Assembly (NCBI GenBank): GCA_023630585.1
Contig: CM042535.1
Span: forward strand, 29,886,899-29,950,898
Length of the DNA: 64,000 nucleotides
Reading direction: 5' to 3'
DNA from: Cranoglanis bouderius
Taxonomy: Eukaryota > Chordata > Actinopteri > Siluriformes > Cranoglanididae
This document shows, one piece after another, positions 44,986 through 55,545 of the stretch. The notes under the pieces were generated by a model that worked only from the letters and a program-made list of their open reading frames with translations, made no database searches and was not told the DNA's origin. Numbering within the stretch: the stretch's first letter is position 1; every line of letters begins with the position of its first letter. A program made the position numbers and the translations under genes.

Positions 44986-45391
44986 AGTGGCACTTGTTCA
45001 AAAGCCTCTGAGACTGTCACAAATTCAAGAGACAATGATGTGCAAGTAAATAACAAAACAAAACAGTGCAATGGAAGTAATTATTATTTTTATATATTCA
45101 GACATTCTCTACAGAGGTGAATGAGAGTGACACCCATTACTGTAGCCTAAAGTTTCTTTGCAACTTCTTTGCAACTAGCTTTGCTTTGAGAATTACAACA
45201 GGACAATACGGTTTTCTTGGAGTAGAGGTGAATTGCTCTGTCTCATGGCCAGCAGAAAATAAGTGCAATTTACCAGACTGGCCATAGCAAAAAAAACCCC
45301 AAAAAAACAGGAAAATCAATACCTAGCTGAATCAAGCGAACAAGTGTGTTAATGTTAGCTAGCTACCTATTCAGCCAATGAAATGTCTTAC
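44986..45391. other. No gene; probable interior of a transposon-derived locus
   Basis: Unique sequence including a C/A-rich tract at 45286-45312. Lies downstream of the splice donor of the next entry and may be its intron. Confidence 0.4.
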
Positions 45392-45622
45392 CTGTTCAAC
45401 AGAAAAAAAAAGCCATCTCAGCATCAGTCTTCAATCCCTTCAGATCTTGGTGTTGTCTCCACCTCTCAAAAGCCATGCCAATATTATTCTCGTTTGTCAC
45501 TTTCCCCTTTTGACTGCAGGCTCTCCTCAGTTCGAAGTTTCTTAGTTTTGACAACAGCTGATTCCCCAGATGTCAACGAGGATTGCCGTTTAGAGCTATC
45601 CAGATTACAAGCAGACATCTAG
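45392..45622 (-). pseudogene. First-exon-like remnant of a transposon-derived gene
   Basis: Minus-strand ATG at 45622 opens a serine/lysine-rich frame (MSACNLDSSKRQSS...) that shifts near 45478. In the shifted frame it reads NIGMAFERWRQHQDLKGL, then KTDAEMAFF, a motif pattern I associate with uncharacterised multi-copy transposon proteins of fish. It ends at a consensus donor (CAG|GTAAGA) after 45392. The frameshift near 'gagaataat' makes it a pseudogene. The superfamily is uncertain. Confidence 0.5.
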
Positions 45623-45736
45623 ATGACAAGTTTAAATTCTAAGTAACTGTCGTAAACAAGCTACAAACACTCTACCATCGTAAGCCACCACACTCATGAT
45701 ACAGTAGCCGGGTCTTCTTCTTTCTGTTTACGGACG

Positions 45737-45767
45737 TGACGTAACCACGCAAAGACGAATGACGTCA
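45737..45767 (-). promoter_or_regulatory. CRE-like palindrome cluster upstream of the remnant exon
   Basis: TGACGTCA, the full cAMP-response-element palindrome, lies at 45760-45767, and a half-site GTGACGTAA at 45737-45745. They sit about 115-145 bp upstream of the ATG at 45622. This is the position of a proximal promoter, but function is inference. Confidence 0.45.
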
Positions 45768-47055
45768 AAATGACATTTCCCACGAAGAATCCGACCGGAC
45801 AGCTCAAATTATAAGTCATTATTTGAAGCTAACTCTTGTGAATCGGGGTAAGGAGACAGTTTTGAACACTGATTTTTTTTAATGTACTTGCTTGATAATT
45901 GATTTTTGTTCATTTTTTTTCATTTTTTTCATTTTTGTAAAATTTCGATACTGCAGCTTTAAATACTATGATGGATTAAGATCTCCAATTATCACTCCGT
46001 TTCTTACAATAGCTTTCACACAAGCTTCAAAAATTAATTGATTAGTGTTACACTGAGCCAGTCAGAATTTCTCGCATTTAATCAATATCAGGTCAAGATC
46101 ATGTCCTAATAAGTATCCTTACAAAGCCTCAAGAGGACTCACTGATAATTTGCATTTGTAAGAACTCTCTCTACTCATACTGTATACCGTCATTCACTTC
46201 TTTCCATTATGCTCGACTCCACATTACATCAAGAGTCCATGATTTTGTTGGAGCGCTTGAATGTTGTAATGTACTCATAACTGTGAGTCTCTGCACTGCT
46301 TTAATTAGGAAAAGTGAACCACTTTCACCTCATTCAAGAGCACCATCGGTCTCTATCTGTCTCTATGTCAGTCCCAACCCAAAACCCTTCACTATGATGT
46401 GTTTCTCTTGGAATTCTCAGCCTGCTGGTTGGACGGATCTTAAGATAGTATATTAGTTCCATTCTCTAGGCTAATAAAGCATGCCACATGCACACTCCCC
46501 TTGCTTTGTAATACGTTGCTTAGTTTCTCCTATGGGAAGCTGATCTCACAACTTTCTAAGTTTCTATTCTAATATGCATGAGAGATTTTGTTCGATTGTT
46601 TATTTATTTTTTATTTTATTTTATTTATTTTTTTTTTACAGATGAAGTCCCCACACCCAAAAAAACTCAAAGACCAAATAAGCCTTATTTAATATTAAAA
46701 ATCCAAAGTTCAGTTATAAAGTGGTGCTGGCTCACACTGATCCCATGAGAAATTCAAACACACAATGGAGAAGGTGTCAGATTTCTTTTGATTTCATTAG
46801 AATAAAGTCACAGAAAATGATACTAATAAAACATCCCTAATTTTACATCCCAGTATATGTTTTATTGAGGGAAATTCAACAATCGTAGTCATAGTCCATA
46901 GCATGGGTCAAGTCACAGGCAGGGTCATCATAGGAAAATCCATATTATCAAACATATATGATAATACAGAAACCACTGGTGTACTAACAACCAGAAGATG
47001 ACAACAATAAGGACATGTGTAGTAAAGCTGTGTGTGCGTGCTTGCGTGCGTGTGT
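45768..47055. other. No gene supported
   Basis: AT-rich, with T-runs at 45900-45945 and 46590-46640. No recognisable element ends. Confidence 0.45.
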
Positions 47056-47226
47056 GTGTGCACAGTGGTAGCTCAGTGGTTAAGACGTTGGGCTTATGAT
47101 CGGAAGGTCATGAGTTCAGCTGCCACTGTTGGGCCCTTGAGCAAGGCCCTTAACCCTCAATTGCTCAGATGTATAAATGAGATGTAAGTCGCTCTGGATA
47201 AGGGTGTCTGCCAAATGATGTAAATT
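47056..47226 (+). mobile_element. tRNA-derived SINE, complete
   Basis: tRNA-like head 'ggtagctcagtggttaagacgtt' (A box) and a degenerate B box 'ggtcatgagttcagctgcc', then the body 'tgttgggcccttgagcaaggc' and tail 'gtaagtcgctctggataaggg', 'tgtctgccaaatg', as in many fish LINE-dependent SINEs. Flanked by GT-rich DNA. Other copies: 51875-52020 (reverse), and fragments at 24536-24665 and 27734-27783. Confidence 0.85.
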
Positions 47227-47547
47227 ATGTGTGTGTGTGTGTGTGTGTTCATTCTGTTGAGGCTAAGGACTTTAGAAAGTCTTGGACAAAAAGAAATAGA
47301 GGACACAGGAGACATACATTTTGGAAGTGTATTAACTAATGCTAGAAAACTAAAATTTAACTTTAGCTGACTTTTTTTTGTTGGCATTTTACTGTTTGGA
47401 ATTCAAGCAAATGCTCATTATCCCCAAGCAAGGCTAGATGAAACTAGAGCAAAACATAGACTTTTTAAAATTAAAAACAGCAATGAATTCTGGCATAATT
47501 GTCTAAAATGTATCTAAAAATAAATTAAATAAAAGTTGAATTATGGG
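47227..47547. other. No gene; (GT)n at 47230-47248
   Basis: Short interval of unique sequence before the hAT-like MITE. Confidence 0.5.
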
Positions 47548-48098
47548 TAGAGTGATCAACCGGTTGTTTGGTTTAGCCGATAAACCGGCACCGATAACCT
47601 TTTGTTGGAACTATCGGTTATCAGCAGAAATCCACACCAATAGTTTTTCCCAATTGCGTCTGTTGCAGGAGCGGCTGAGAAGCGTCAGCTGTCATTATAC
47701 AGTACGAGAGCGGCCTCTAGAGGTGAAATAAAAACTATCAGTGACAAATTTTGTTGGGTTATTTGAAGTGTTTTTTGATTGATTTTGAATGTCTATTTTT
47801 ATTTGTTATTGGGAGTGTTAGTTTTTTGTTCAGTTTGGATGTATATCTTTTATTTAATTTAATATTTATTAACAGTTAATATATTAATATTTATATATTT
47901 GTTTCATTTAAAAAATACAGTACATTTTCATGCTACAGTCAGTACTGTTTATTTTTGTAATAAAGTTCAGCAATATTTTACTTTGTGTTATGTTTTCATT
48001 CAGTATCAATTTTAAAAACTATTGGTTGATTAATCGGTTATCAGCAGGTACTGCCCAAGTTATTGGTATCGGTAAAATCCACTATTGGTCGACTTCTA
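47548..48098. mobile_element. hAT-like MITE, 'TCGAC/ATCGG' family, copy 2
   Basis: Begins TAGAGTGATCAACCGG and ends TTGGTCGACTTCTA. Flanking 8-bp duplications ATTATGGG (47540-47547) and ATTATGAG (48099-48106) differ at one base. The interior holds 'ctatcggttatcagca' near the left and its analogue 'ggttatcagcaggtac' near the right. Closely related to copy 3 (both contain 'atccacacc.atagtttttccca'). Confidence 0.85.
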
Positions 48099-48106
48099 AT
48101 TATGAG

Positions 48107-48519
48107 GTTCATAAAAGGAGAAACACGCGTATGCCAAAGCAAACATTAGCAACCCGTTCTTTATTGTACTCTGCTAATTACTCAAATTAGTTAACTAAGA
48201 GCTGTCTCAGCACCTGCGCATTCTTTTTACAATATGTCAGAAATGAATCAGTCAATAAATAAGACCAGCACAAGGGTACAATGTGCTTAAAAGCATTGTA
48301 TTTAGTGCTCAGTACTTAGTATTCTCTGGCTCTCTGAAAGTCATTTGTCCCTGTAGAATGGAATTCTTTTCAACCTGTCTGGCTTTCTGCCTGCTTGGGT
48401 TTCACGATTAAATCAAGAAGGAGAGACACTGACAGAACCTGAGTCAATTTGTTACGCTCAGCAGAGATAGCCTGGTTGGACTTAGATGGGTACAAGAGAC
48501 GGCAGCTGGTAGTGCGTGG
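48107..48519. other. No feature recognised
   Basis: Unique sequence. Confidence 0.45.
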
Positions 48520-48739
48520 CAGTGGTTCGGAAAACAAATTGTGTTTTGAGACCCCTTAGAGTATAGAGCTTTCTGTTCCTGAAATTTCCAGTTATAGAAC
48601 ACATTAGAGCTGAATTGACTGTGGTGTTTGGACCCCTAAATATAATAAATTTGGTCATTTCCACCACTGTAACAAAATTAAAAAAAAAAAAAAAAGTCAG
48701 CCCCTCTGGAGCCCCTGGACCCCACTTTGAGAACCACTG
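48520..48739. mobile_element. Possible small hAT MITE
   Basis: The right end CACTTTGAGAACCACTG is a classic hAT terminus (reverse CAGTGGTTCTCAAAGTG). A partial partner CAGTGGTTC lies at 48520. The 8-bp flanks GTGCGTGG and GTGTAAGG match at only five positions, so the left end is tentative. Confidence 0.5.
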
Positions 48740-50208
48740 GTGTAAGGAATGTCAAAGGTTATACAGGTTGTCCAGGTCATCCTGATAGTCTTCAACAGAT
48801 TCTACCTTCCTCATATGAGTAGTGAAACATGCAATTCCGCAAGTCCGATCCTCCTGACCTCTGATCATTAGACAGGAAAAAGAAGTGCTGGTCTAGTGAA
48901 GAGTCATTCAAGCCATTCAGACTTTGAGATTTGTTGTCTCGGCTTTGCAACACTCTCAGCAGATGCCCCTAATTCAAAAGGTAGTGTGAAGCAGATCCTC
49001 AGCAGGAAAGTGAGGAAGAGAGAAGAACAGTCTGGTGCCTGAGAGGGAGTGTGAGAAAGAGCAAAGGCAAAAAGCAACTACTGATCAGGATGCAAGTCCA
49101 CCGCTGGACAAGAAGGACACTTCACCAAGATTTGATTCTCCCAAGGTGACAGGATGGACTACAAAACATAAAAGGATGTTTTTTCTTTCATGCAGGCATG
49201 AGAGAGCAGTCAGATATAAAGCACGCATGACAAACAAAGACCATGTTCATTAACATGACATCAGGGTCACATTGATTTAAATTAGGTCATATTTGTGTAA
49301 TTAGAACCATCTAAAGAAAATATTGCGAACAGCTATTGTCGGGAGATCAAGAGATGGAATCCCAATGATGCCATAGCCATCCGTGGCCAGGAACCAAGGG
49401 AGCAAAATTAGTCATGGTCTCTGGGTGGGAGGGAAGGCACGCACGCTCTTTCTCTCTCCTGTCAATCAGAACAACACTAGCGAATTGTGGGTGTCAGTGA
49501 GCTCATGTATGCGTAAGAGGGTGGATAGCTATATGAAATTATGAAATTACAAGAAATTCCACAATTAGACTAATACAAAAATTAAACTTGTTAGATTTTA
49601 TAATGTACATGACTACATTCTTAACAACAGTTAATCAACCTTCAATTAATTGTTACCAAAGCTTCAAGTGGAGATAATATTAAAAGACTGTGCTGACAAG
49701 AGATAAAATTCACCCTATTCCTACAAGCTATACAGCAGTATGACTGGCTTCAAACTCTCTCTTTTTCTGTGTGCCTCACAATACTGACCAACCACTTTAA
49801 TAGGGCATTCCAAAAATAAACAATGCGCTTGGTGATTACAGCTGGCAGTGCAGGACATGTCACATGTTGGACTAAATGGCAGGCCACACCGTGAGCTTCA
49901 GGGCAAACCAAAATGGAAAGAAGACACATGATCACATTCTGGCTGAGGAACAAAACCAGACCAGCCATAGCTGGAGAGACCTGAACTGTTGTGAAAGGTG
50001 CAGTGAGTAATGTTTATTCTAGACAGACAGAAATCATTCAATTTTATGGATAACCTAGAAAAAAGGTGACTCATAATATTGCCAAATAATGCATTCAGTG
50101 AGGTTTTCATTTCACTCCTGTTCACTTTTTTTTCCCAGATCAACAATATGATATTCTGTATTAAATCCACGACTGGGGGGCCATTTGTCTCTCAATGATG
50201 TTACATTT
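48740..50208. other. No gene supported
   Basis: About 1.5 kb with no recognised element. Plus-strand frame at 49035-49253 is charged but has no domain or splice support. Confidence 0.45.
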
Positions 50209-50626
50209 ACTAATACAGTGAGACAAATTAAGTATTTGGACATTTTGTTTTTGTAATTTAATATACATACAGTGCATAGAGCCACTTCAAATTTACATAT
50301 ATAGTGTCTTTTGACCTGATGTCATTATAGAAGACGTTGCCATTAGGTGCCATGATTTCACACAGCAAGTAGTAATCATGGTGAGGGTGAAGGAGCTTCT
50401 TGAAGTTCTCAGGGACAACATTATTAAACTATGCTCAAATGTAAAAAGCTACAGAGCCACAGCAAAAACATCCCTGTCACTACGGTTGGTTTGATAACAT
50501 GCAAGTGGAAAGTTCATGGAACCACAACTCAATTTCCCTGGATATGTTCCCCCACATGAGGTTTCACAATGCTCTCTCAGACTAATAATAAAGAAGGTAA
50601 GACAGAAGCCAGCAGTCACTCGAAAA
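50209..50626 (+). pseudogene. Tc1-like transposase copy, left part, split by a solo LTR
   Basis: Terminus ACAGTGAGACAAATTAAGTA and a start codon at about 50379 reading MVRVKELLEVLRDNIIKLCS, the N-terminal helix-turn-helix. After in-frame stops the frame recovers KFMEPQLNFPG and VRQKPAVTRK at 50626. There it is interrupted by the LTR at 50627-51395 and resumes at 51401 with ELQDNLKAAE. This is a clean nested insertion. Confidence 0.8.
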
Positions 50627-51395
50627 TGTTACGTAAACTTATGGAAGGAGTCAGGATGCATGCACAGGGGAAAAGTCAGTTTATTAGGAACACTTGTATT
50701 CAGAAGTAATGGAACATAAAATAAACCAAAATCCATCAAACGTAATGCAATAATCCGAAACGAGATAATCCATCAAGAAATAAGGCAGTAATCCACAAAG
50801 AAGTAATCCATAGGTTGGTAATGCACAAAAGGAGAAAAACACATGAAGCAAAAACAAAAAAAGGAAGAAACGCACGTCGCTAGGCTGTGGTATGGGAACC
50901 ACAAACAATGAGCTAAGGACTGGGATCTAAGAACATAGAGCTATGGTCTGAGAACCATGAACTTGGGGCGAGAGAAGACGAGAAGGAAGCTGGCTTACAG
51001 CACATGCTACATAAAAGTCTTTCTACTCTAATACTCCGCAAGGAAGCGGAAATGGAAGGGGGTTTTTATACACAGACAAATTAGCAGCAAACGAAGTGAA
51101 ACACAGAACACCTGAGACTAATAATAAAACAATAAACAGAAAACCAATGAAAGAACAGGGGCAGAGACATGACACAAACCAGGGAACCAATAAACATAAA
51201 GGAAGCGGAGACATGACGTAAACCAAAACACAAGCGCATGGTAATATACAGGAGGCGGACACATGACGTAAACCAAAACACAAGAACATGGTAATACAAA
51301 CAAAGCGAGAATCTATGAATGAAAAGTCCAGCGGGTTTTTGAGAATAAAGCTCGCTAGCCTCTGCTAGCTGCGTAGCGAGAGGGAGATTCTAACA
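50627..51395 (-). mobile_element. Solo LTR (family S), 769 bp, inserted in a Tc1 copy
   Basis: On the minus strand it begins TGTTAGAATC at 51395 and ends TTTACGTAACA at 50627. An exact 5-bp duplication GAAAA flanks it (50622-50626, 51396-51400). Similar to 32704-33290 in its first 200 bp and at its end ('gcatgcatcctgactcc'). AATAAA on the minus strand is at 50685-50680. It is longer than the other copy partly because of tandem duplication of a ~50-bp block at 51161-51300 in the promoter-side (U3) half. Low-complexity open frames across the duplication are artefacts. Confidence 0.93.
51161..51304 (-). repeat. Tandem ~50-bp repeats within the LTR
   Basis: Three units starting 'gcagagacatgacac', 'gcggagacatgacgta' and 'gcggacacatgacgta' at 51161, 51205 and 51255 on the plus strand. 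The last two are nearly identical, the first more diverged. The family member at 32704-33290 has a single such unit. Confidence 0.85.
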
Positions 51396-51400
51396 GAAAA

Positions 51401-51660
51401 GAGTTGCAGGACAACCTGAAAGCAGCAGAAAACGATAAGCAATGAACTGTACTGCAATCATCTCCATTCCTACACCTCATGCAAAACTCCTCTGTTAAAA
51501 AAGAAGCATAGAGACGTGTCTAAAAGCATTTAGACAAATGAAAATTTTTTGGAACAATATACTCTAGTCAGATAACAGCATTTTTGCCATTTTAGTCCCA
51601 CAACATTCACACAATCCTGTTAACTGAACACATTCACCCTATTAAATATTTGGATTTTTC
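51401..51660 (+). pseudogene. Tc1-like transposase copy, right part after the LTR
   Basis: Continues the split frame with ELQDNLKAAE, then TPLLKKKHRD in another frame and a decayed segment near the first catalytic Asp (about 51555). Sequence fades before the second Asp. An inexact echo of the terminus occurs near 51645. Confidence 0.7.
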
Positions 51661-51874
51661 CGGAAGGCATCCAACGGAAGACATCCAAATTTCCTGCAGA
51701 TCACGGGAAGAAGAAAATTAAGTTCTTTCATTCTTTTTCTCTTTATTTTCAATGACATTGTGTTAATGATTGCTGAGGTCACTTTGAAAGTGCAACCCTG
51801 TTAGCCAACTAGTGAGTAAATTATTAAGTAAATCATTAGAACGTCCTTAATGTTCTCAGGCTATTGCTTGAATT
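51661..51874. other. No feature recognised
   Basis: Unique AT-rich sequence. Confidence 0.4.
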
Positions 51875-52020
51875 TACGTTTATGGCATTTGGCAGACACC
51901 CTTGCCCAGAGCAACTTACATTTGTTTCATTTACACAACTGAGCAGATGAGGGTTAAGGGCCTTGCTCAAGGGCCCAGCAGTAGCAGCTTGGCATTGCTG
52001 GGATTTGAACTCTAATGTTA
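51875..52020 (-). mobile_element. tRNA-derived SINE, 5' truncated
   Basis: Minus strand gives 'gctgctactgctgggcccttgagcaaggccct...' and the tail 'aagttgctctgggcaaggg', 'tgtctgccaaatgcc', matching 47056-47226 without its A box. Confidence 0.82.
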
Positions 52021-53124
52021 CAGTTTGTGTATTTGCTAATTCTATGATTAAAAAAACTCAACCTGGTACATGAAGTGCCTTGAGACGCACAGCGTTATTT
52101 AATGTGTTGACGTAATTTCCACTGAAAAAGGAAGTTGGGGCAAAACATATTGAGTGGCTCCACCGCCTGTGGAGAAGTGTGGAATGATGTCAGCAAAACT
52201 GTTGATCTGTATTGGTGGTAGAGAGAGACATGTGCAAATTTAAGTTAATTAAATTAAAGTTTTTTTATTTTTATTTTATTATTTGCAAGCGTTAAATGGC
52301 ACTGAAATGATGGAATCACCAACTAACATCTAACAAGTCTTTTTTTCGTTTTGTTTTGTTTATTTTACTATACAATATATTGTATGGTGTACTTCAAAAT
52401 GAACTGTACAATCCTATTGTTATGAAAAATAAATGAACTGCTAAGCGCTAACCAGAACAAACGCACACATGTCGGCTCATCACCCAGCCACAAGCATCCT
52501 CTTAATTTCCCAGAGCAACCACTATAGAGGTATTAAAAGGCAATCTTCTGCTACAATAAGGTCACAGTATTTAACACTTTACCATCTAGAATCTCCTCCA
52601 CAGGGAATATGTCTGAAAAAGGAATGGTAAGAACCATGGTACGAATTATATGGCAGACCATCAAGGCCTTTGCATTGCGCTGTTGGCACCAGCACGGCCG
52701 GAGGGAGAGAAAAATAGAGTGGGAAACTCATTAGTGTAGAATCTCTTTCCAGTGGTGGTGTGATTAATCTGGCCATTTACTCGCTCACCCATCCAGCCCC
52801 CTGCTGCTAAAGTCAGGTTTGATTAGTTTTCCTACTGGGACATGTCACAACGGCCGCCGATCCATTTCAGACAAGAACAGATAAACAAAGTCATGGAATT
52901 TCTAATATAAATCGTGCTGTGTCTGTCTCTTCACACCGACTCTGACCTTTACATCAATTATGAATGTATTACAGTGTTGTTGTTTTTTGGTAAATCTCAA
53001 AAGACTGAGACTAAATATCGTCAGGCAAAGGTACTACAGTGATTAGAGCAGTGGAGTGTACAGATACCATTCCACTGAATGAGTCAGTCATTCACATGGG
53101 TAGAGGTCAATGTTCACTTCATTC
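52021..53124. other. No gene; conserved-noncoding-like stretch at 52560-52880
   Basis: 52560-52880 is unusually free of repeats, has balanced composition and several TAAT/ATTA motifs ('gtgattaatctgg', 'tgattag'). No exon with splice sites is visible. Whether it is conserved is unknown. Confidence 0.35.
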
Positions 53125-53133
53125 ATGCATTTA

Positions 53134-53135
<2 letters not shown>

Positions 53136-53190
<55 letters not shown>
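53136..53190. repeat. (TC)n(AC)n compound microsatellite
   Basis: About 25 bp of TC followed by about 30 bp of AC. Confidence 0.97.
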
Positions 53191-53191
<1 letters not shown>

Positions 53192-53667
53192 ACTGTTATT
53201 ACCATTAACATTAGCCTATTATGCTGCCATTGGTATCTGGACTTACTTTTCTTACTGTATTTCCTTTGTTTTGTTTTATTTAATGATTGGCTTATACATT
53301 TCTATTAGTTTGTATTCTCCCATTTTATGGGATCTCAACACTTTCTGAAGCATATAATAACACTAACAAAGCCCCAATTGTCCTCCGAAGTGGGGTGGGA
53401 GTGGCAGTCCAAAAAAAAAAAAATAGGCAATTGTTTGTGTGTAATTATCTGTGTATGTGATTATGTATGGAATTGTGTATAATTGTTTGTGTGTCATTTT
53501 CTGTGTGTAAGTGTTTAACAGCTGTGTGTATGCATATTTAGGGCTGTCAGAACAAATTTTACTGTTTAAACACTACTTCTTTTCGAAACATTTTTTACAT
53601 TTAAAGGTAAAATCCACCTCAAAATGATGAGGTGTACTTTTAGTTGCCTAACCCAGGTGTATCTAAA
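53191..53667. other. No feature recognised
   Basis: Unique sequence with an A-run at 53410-53423. Confidence 0.45.
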
Positions 53668-53672
53668 CTAGG

Positions 53673-54003
53673 TGTCACAGATGGTTTGGAGATGGATGCA
53701 AGTGCAGAGTATTTTAGTATTTATAGTGAAACACACATGAATGAAGTCTAAGACTAGGTAACAAACACAAACTAGACAAGCAGTCTAGACAACCTGAATG
53801 TGGCATGGATGAGACAATCAACAATGACACTACTCACAACAGATGCTAGACACTGAGTGCTATACAAACGTGACTTAAATATTTGTGCTCAATGTGCATA
53901 AACGTGGTTCAGGAGCTCATGGTCATGTGACTCAGGTGAACATGTGGTGTGCAGTGGCTGAAGGGAGCTGTAGTCCCACGCCACCATCTGTGCTAATCTG
54001 TCA
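53673..54003 (-). mobile_element. Small solo LTR-like element, 331 bp
   Basis: On the minus strand it starts TGACAGATTAG and ends CTGTGACA, giving TG...CA ends. An exact 5-bp duplication CTAGG flanks it (53668-53672, 54004-54008). The minus strand has a TATA-like 'aaatatttaag' and ends in 'ctctgcacttgcatcc', resembling the end of 20115-20540. No polyadenylation signal is obvious, so it could also be another 5-bp-TSD element. Confidence 0.78.
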
Positions 54004-54008
54004 CTAGG

Positions 54009-55024
54009 ATTGTGCGAGATAGACATTTACTCTGATTATATTACCAGGCCTTCCAACCTTTATGCATTTTGCATAAAGCTTTTTAATTCAATCAGAGTAT
54101 GCTAGTATAAGGTATAACTCATAAATACGCCAATAAAATGTGAAATGAGCCAGCCAACATATGAATCTAATAATCCAATATTAACTCACACTGCCTAGAA
54201 CGCCCACCCTTTCCCCCCATCTCACTTTCTGTCATGGTAAATGCAGAATGGTTTGAGTTCATTATTGTGAATTAAAATCTGTCAGTGTATTCTGACTAAC
54301 CTAACAAGTATACAGTATATTTAACATTATTGAAATACATTTATTTGGGATGTCACCGAAAAACTCCAAAGGACAAAGATTTTGACCTAAACTGATTAAA
54401 TAGACCTACAACAAAATGGCAGATCTAACACTTTACAAATAATGGTAATGGTGTTGATAATTAGAAAGTGATTGATTGTCACAAAGTGATGCTGTTTTTA
54501 GTGCCACTTCAAGCAGTACAACAGAAAAAATATCAGCCATTTGGACAACCAATTTGAAGGATTATACTGAACATGTACTTTTATTTATTTTTTTTTTACT
54601 GTTCACTATGCATTACTGGAGAATCACCTATAAAAATCTACTATACAGCTGAGTTTTGCAATTGCCACTGCCAGCAAGCAGTTCCCGACTGCACAGCTGA
54701 TAATATTATTACACATTCCCATACCCTCCTTAAACCTGAAATGGTGGATAATTAGTGATCCAGCTACAATATTTTACATTGTAGTGGATACTACAATAGT
54801 AAGTCTAATTATTGTGTATATTTTACTTTTGTTTGTTATTGCTGCTGTTAATTTATACTGTTGAACAGGCTGCTAGTTGATTTTTCTATCAGTCCCAGGC
54901 CTACAAATCAAAAACATAACTCTGGCTAAATTAAAAATATGTGAAACATTAAAGTTTATAATACAATTATGATATTGCCCCCTTGTCCTTTTCTTTGCTT
55001 CAATGCTTTATGCAATTGAAAGAC
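54009..55024. other. No feature recognised
   Basis: About 1 kb of AT-rich unique sequence. Confidence 0.5.
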
Positions 55025-55032
55025 ATAGTGAG

Positions 55033-55537
55033 TAGAGGTCGACCAATTGATCGTTTTTAATTTGTATTAATCTGTATTAATCTTAATTTGCATTAATCTG
55101 CATCAATAATCAATTGCTGGAAATATCGGTTATCAGCAAAAATCCACACCGATAGTTTTTCCCAGTTGCGTCCATTGCGGGAGCAGCTAAGAAGCATCCC
55201 TTGTCATTGTCATCTGTTGTCATCACTGACAAATTTTGTTGTTGTTTTTTTTTTTTTTTTATGTTATTGGAGTGTTACTTTCTGGTTCAATTTGGATGTA
55301 TATCTTTTATTTACTTTAATATTAATTAATAGTTAATGTATATTAATATTTATCTATTATTTTATTTAACAATGTACAGTACATTTTCATGGTACAGTCA
55401 GTACAGTAAAGTTCAGCAATATTTTCAGTTTTCATCCAGAATCAATTTTAAAAACTATCGTTGATTAATTGGTTATGGGCAGGTACGGCCCAACTTAGTT
55501 ATCAGTATCGGTAAAATCCACTATAAATCGATCTCCA
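55033..55537. mobile_element. hAT-like MITE, 'TCGAC/ATCGG' family, copy 3
   Basis: Starts TAGAGGTCGACCAATTGATC and ends AATCGATCTCCA. Flanks ATAGTGAG (55025-55032) and ATAGTGAA (55538-55545) make an 8-bp duplication with one mismatch. Interior closely parallels 47548-48098. A T-run at 55243-55260 is an expansion. Confidence 0.85.
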
Positions 55538-55545
55538 ATAGTGAA

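Noticed and set aside
47056..47130. Possible tRNA gene
   Set aside because: Pol III boxes are present, but the B box is degenerate, no cloverleaf closes, and the sequence continues into a SINE body.
49035..49253. Charged 72-codon plus-strand frame
   Set aside because: No homology wording, exon boundaries or codon-composition shift; length expected by chance.
51023..51303. Hydrophobic, membrane-protein-like minus-strand frames
   Set aside because: They overlap each other in different frames inside the solo LTR and its tandem repeats.
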